Assembly (NCBI GenBank): GCA_902826215.1
Contig: CADEDY010000004.1
Coordinates: forward strand, 1 to 64,000
Direction of reading: 5' to 3'
Length of the DNA stretch: 64,000 nucleotides
Source of the DNA: an uncultured Bacteroidota bacterium
Lineage (GTDB): Bacteria; Bacteroidota; Bacteroidia; Flavobacteriales_F; PHOS-HE28
The translations under genes and the position numbers were made by a program. The stretch's first letter is position 1; every line of letters begins with the position of its first letter. This document shows positions 63,493 through 64,000 of this stretch, one piece after another. The notes under the pieces are model-generated. The model did not search any database. It was not told where the DNA came from and was given only the letters and a program-made list of their open reading frames with translations.

Positions 63493-64000
63493 ATGCGATC
63501 CACACTTCTACTTCCTTCTTTGTTATTCGGAACATTCTCGATCGCGCAGTTCCAAACGACATTCGTTACACCGCCTACCAGTGGATGTAACGGCGTTTGG
63601 GGTGTCCAAGTAACCTCCTTGTATTGCACATCTTCCTCGCCATACACCTTCGTCATGGAACCTAATGGCTGTCTGCAGCTCAATGGTTGGACGAGCGATC
63701 AAGGCACCATGCTGATCCCGCTCTGTGCGGTTCCATGCTCATTGACGGTGACCACTGCGGATAGCGTCACTTGCTCCGGATCCACATCCGATGCACCGAT
63801 AGGGATCACAGAAGTGCTGGAAGTCCAGTTCCGGATAAGCTTGCAGGGTGGGATGATCGAATTGGTGAGCAGTATGCCTTTGTTGAAACCGATGATCCGT
63901 GTTGTGGACATCAGCGGTAGGATCCACCATACGTCCATACTTCCGAGCGGTGACCGTTGGCGGATCGCGGCGCCTGATGCTCCGGGCGTGTATTTCCTGG
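63493..64000 (+). CDS. T9SS-exported protein (3' end outside window)
   Basis: At least 169 codons, open to the right edge. A signal peptide (MRSTLLLPSLLFGTFSIAQ) is followed by a cysteine-containing beta-rich segment of unknown family and the beginning of a type A sorting domain (LEVQFRISLQGGMIELVSS ... VVDISGRIHHTSIL ... APGVYFL). The 82 bp before the ATG shows no distinctive signal. Confidence 0.75.
   Translation, partial: MRSTLLLPSLLFGTFSIAQFQTTFVTPPTSGCNGVWGVQVTSLYCTSSSPYTFVMEPNGCLQLNGWTSDQGTMLIPLCAVPCSLTVTTADSVTCSGSTSDAPIGITEVLEVQFRISLQGGMIELVSSMPLLKPMIRVVDISGRIHHTSILPSGDRWRIAAPDAPGVYFL

Overview
The window looks like a chromosomal segment of a GC-rich member of the Bacteroidota, most likely a Flavobacteriales-type lineage (inference). 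Support: at least ten secreted proteins with type IX secretion (T9SS) C-terminal sorting domains (type A 'sorting' tails and type B gliding-motility-type tails), almost no Shine-Dalgarno sequences, Bacteroidota-type TAnnTTTG promoter boxes, a DUF6702 protein, a fused E1 alpha/beta dehydrogenase, an ECF sigma factor beside a tiny lineage-type protein, and an Nth endonuclease with an altered cysteine cluster. No rRNA, tRNA, prophage or CRISPR array was seen.

Layout. 1-13 kb: end of a probable GH38 mannosidase, an acetyltransferase-like protein, SUI1, a YdeI/DUF1905 protein, a lamin-tail secreted protein, a lipoprotein truncated haemoglobin with a membrane partner, a reductase/deaminase pair, a TPR protein, TfoX, and three T9SS cargo proteins. 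13.4-14.1 kb: a frameshifted REP-associated transposase (RAYT) with REP-like palindromes, one inside the gene. 14.1-16.1 kb: the fused 2-oxo acid dehydrogenase E1. 16.4-22.3 kb: a tightly packed five-gene envelope operon (GT2 glycosyltransferase, methyltransferase, GT-C-like membrane protein, LTA-synthase-like phosphotransferase, diacylglycerol kinase) that makes sense as a phosphoglycerol/glycan decoration system with lipid recycling. 22.4-31 kb: cupin, M1 peptidase operon, DUF6702, hydrolase, M15 peptidase, nth, acyltransferase and desaturase. 31-45.4 kb: sigma factor, uvrA, then three giant tandem SBBP/PKD/CHU_C surface proteins. 45.5-53.8 kb: ABC exporter and truA, phosphoesterase, DivIC, MBOAT/SGNH O-acylation pair, outer-membrane barrel protein, SlyD-like isomerase and a Cys/His-rich metal-binding protein. 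53.9-59.3 kb: CotH-kinase T9SS protein and a single-chain methylmalonyl-CoA mutase. 59.3-64 kb: a hipBA toxin-antitoxin locus with two operator palindromes, a T9SS protein, a decayed second hipA 3' end, and a T9SS protein running off the window.

Most notable: (1) the promoter box sits 4-6 nt before the start codon in many genes, implying leaderless mRNAs; (2) two copies of a conserved, possibly structured intergenic element; (3) short palindromic repeats that have become in-frame linkers at domain junctions of metabolic enzymes; (4) the envelope operon; (5) the hipBA locus and its duplicated remnant. All function calls rest on motif recognition from the sequence alone; no database search was run.
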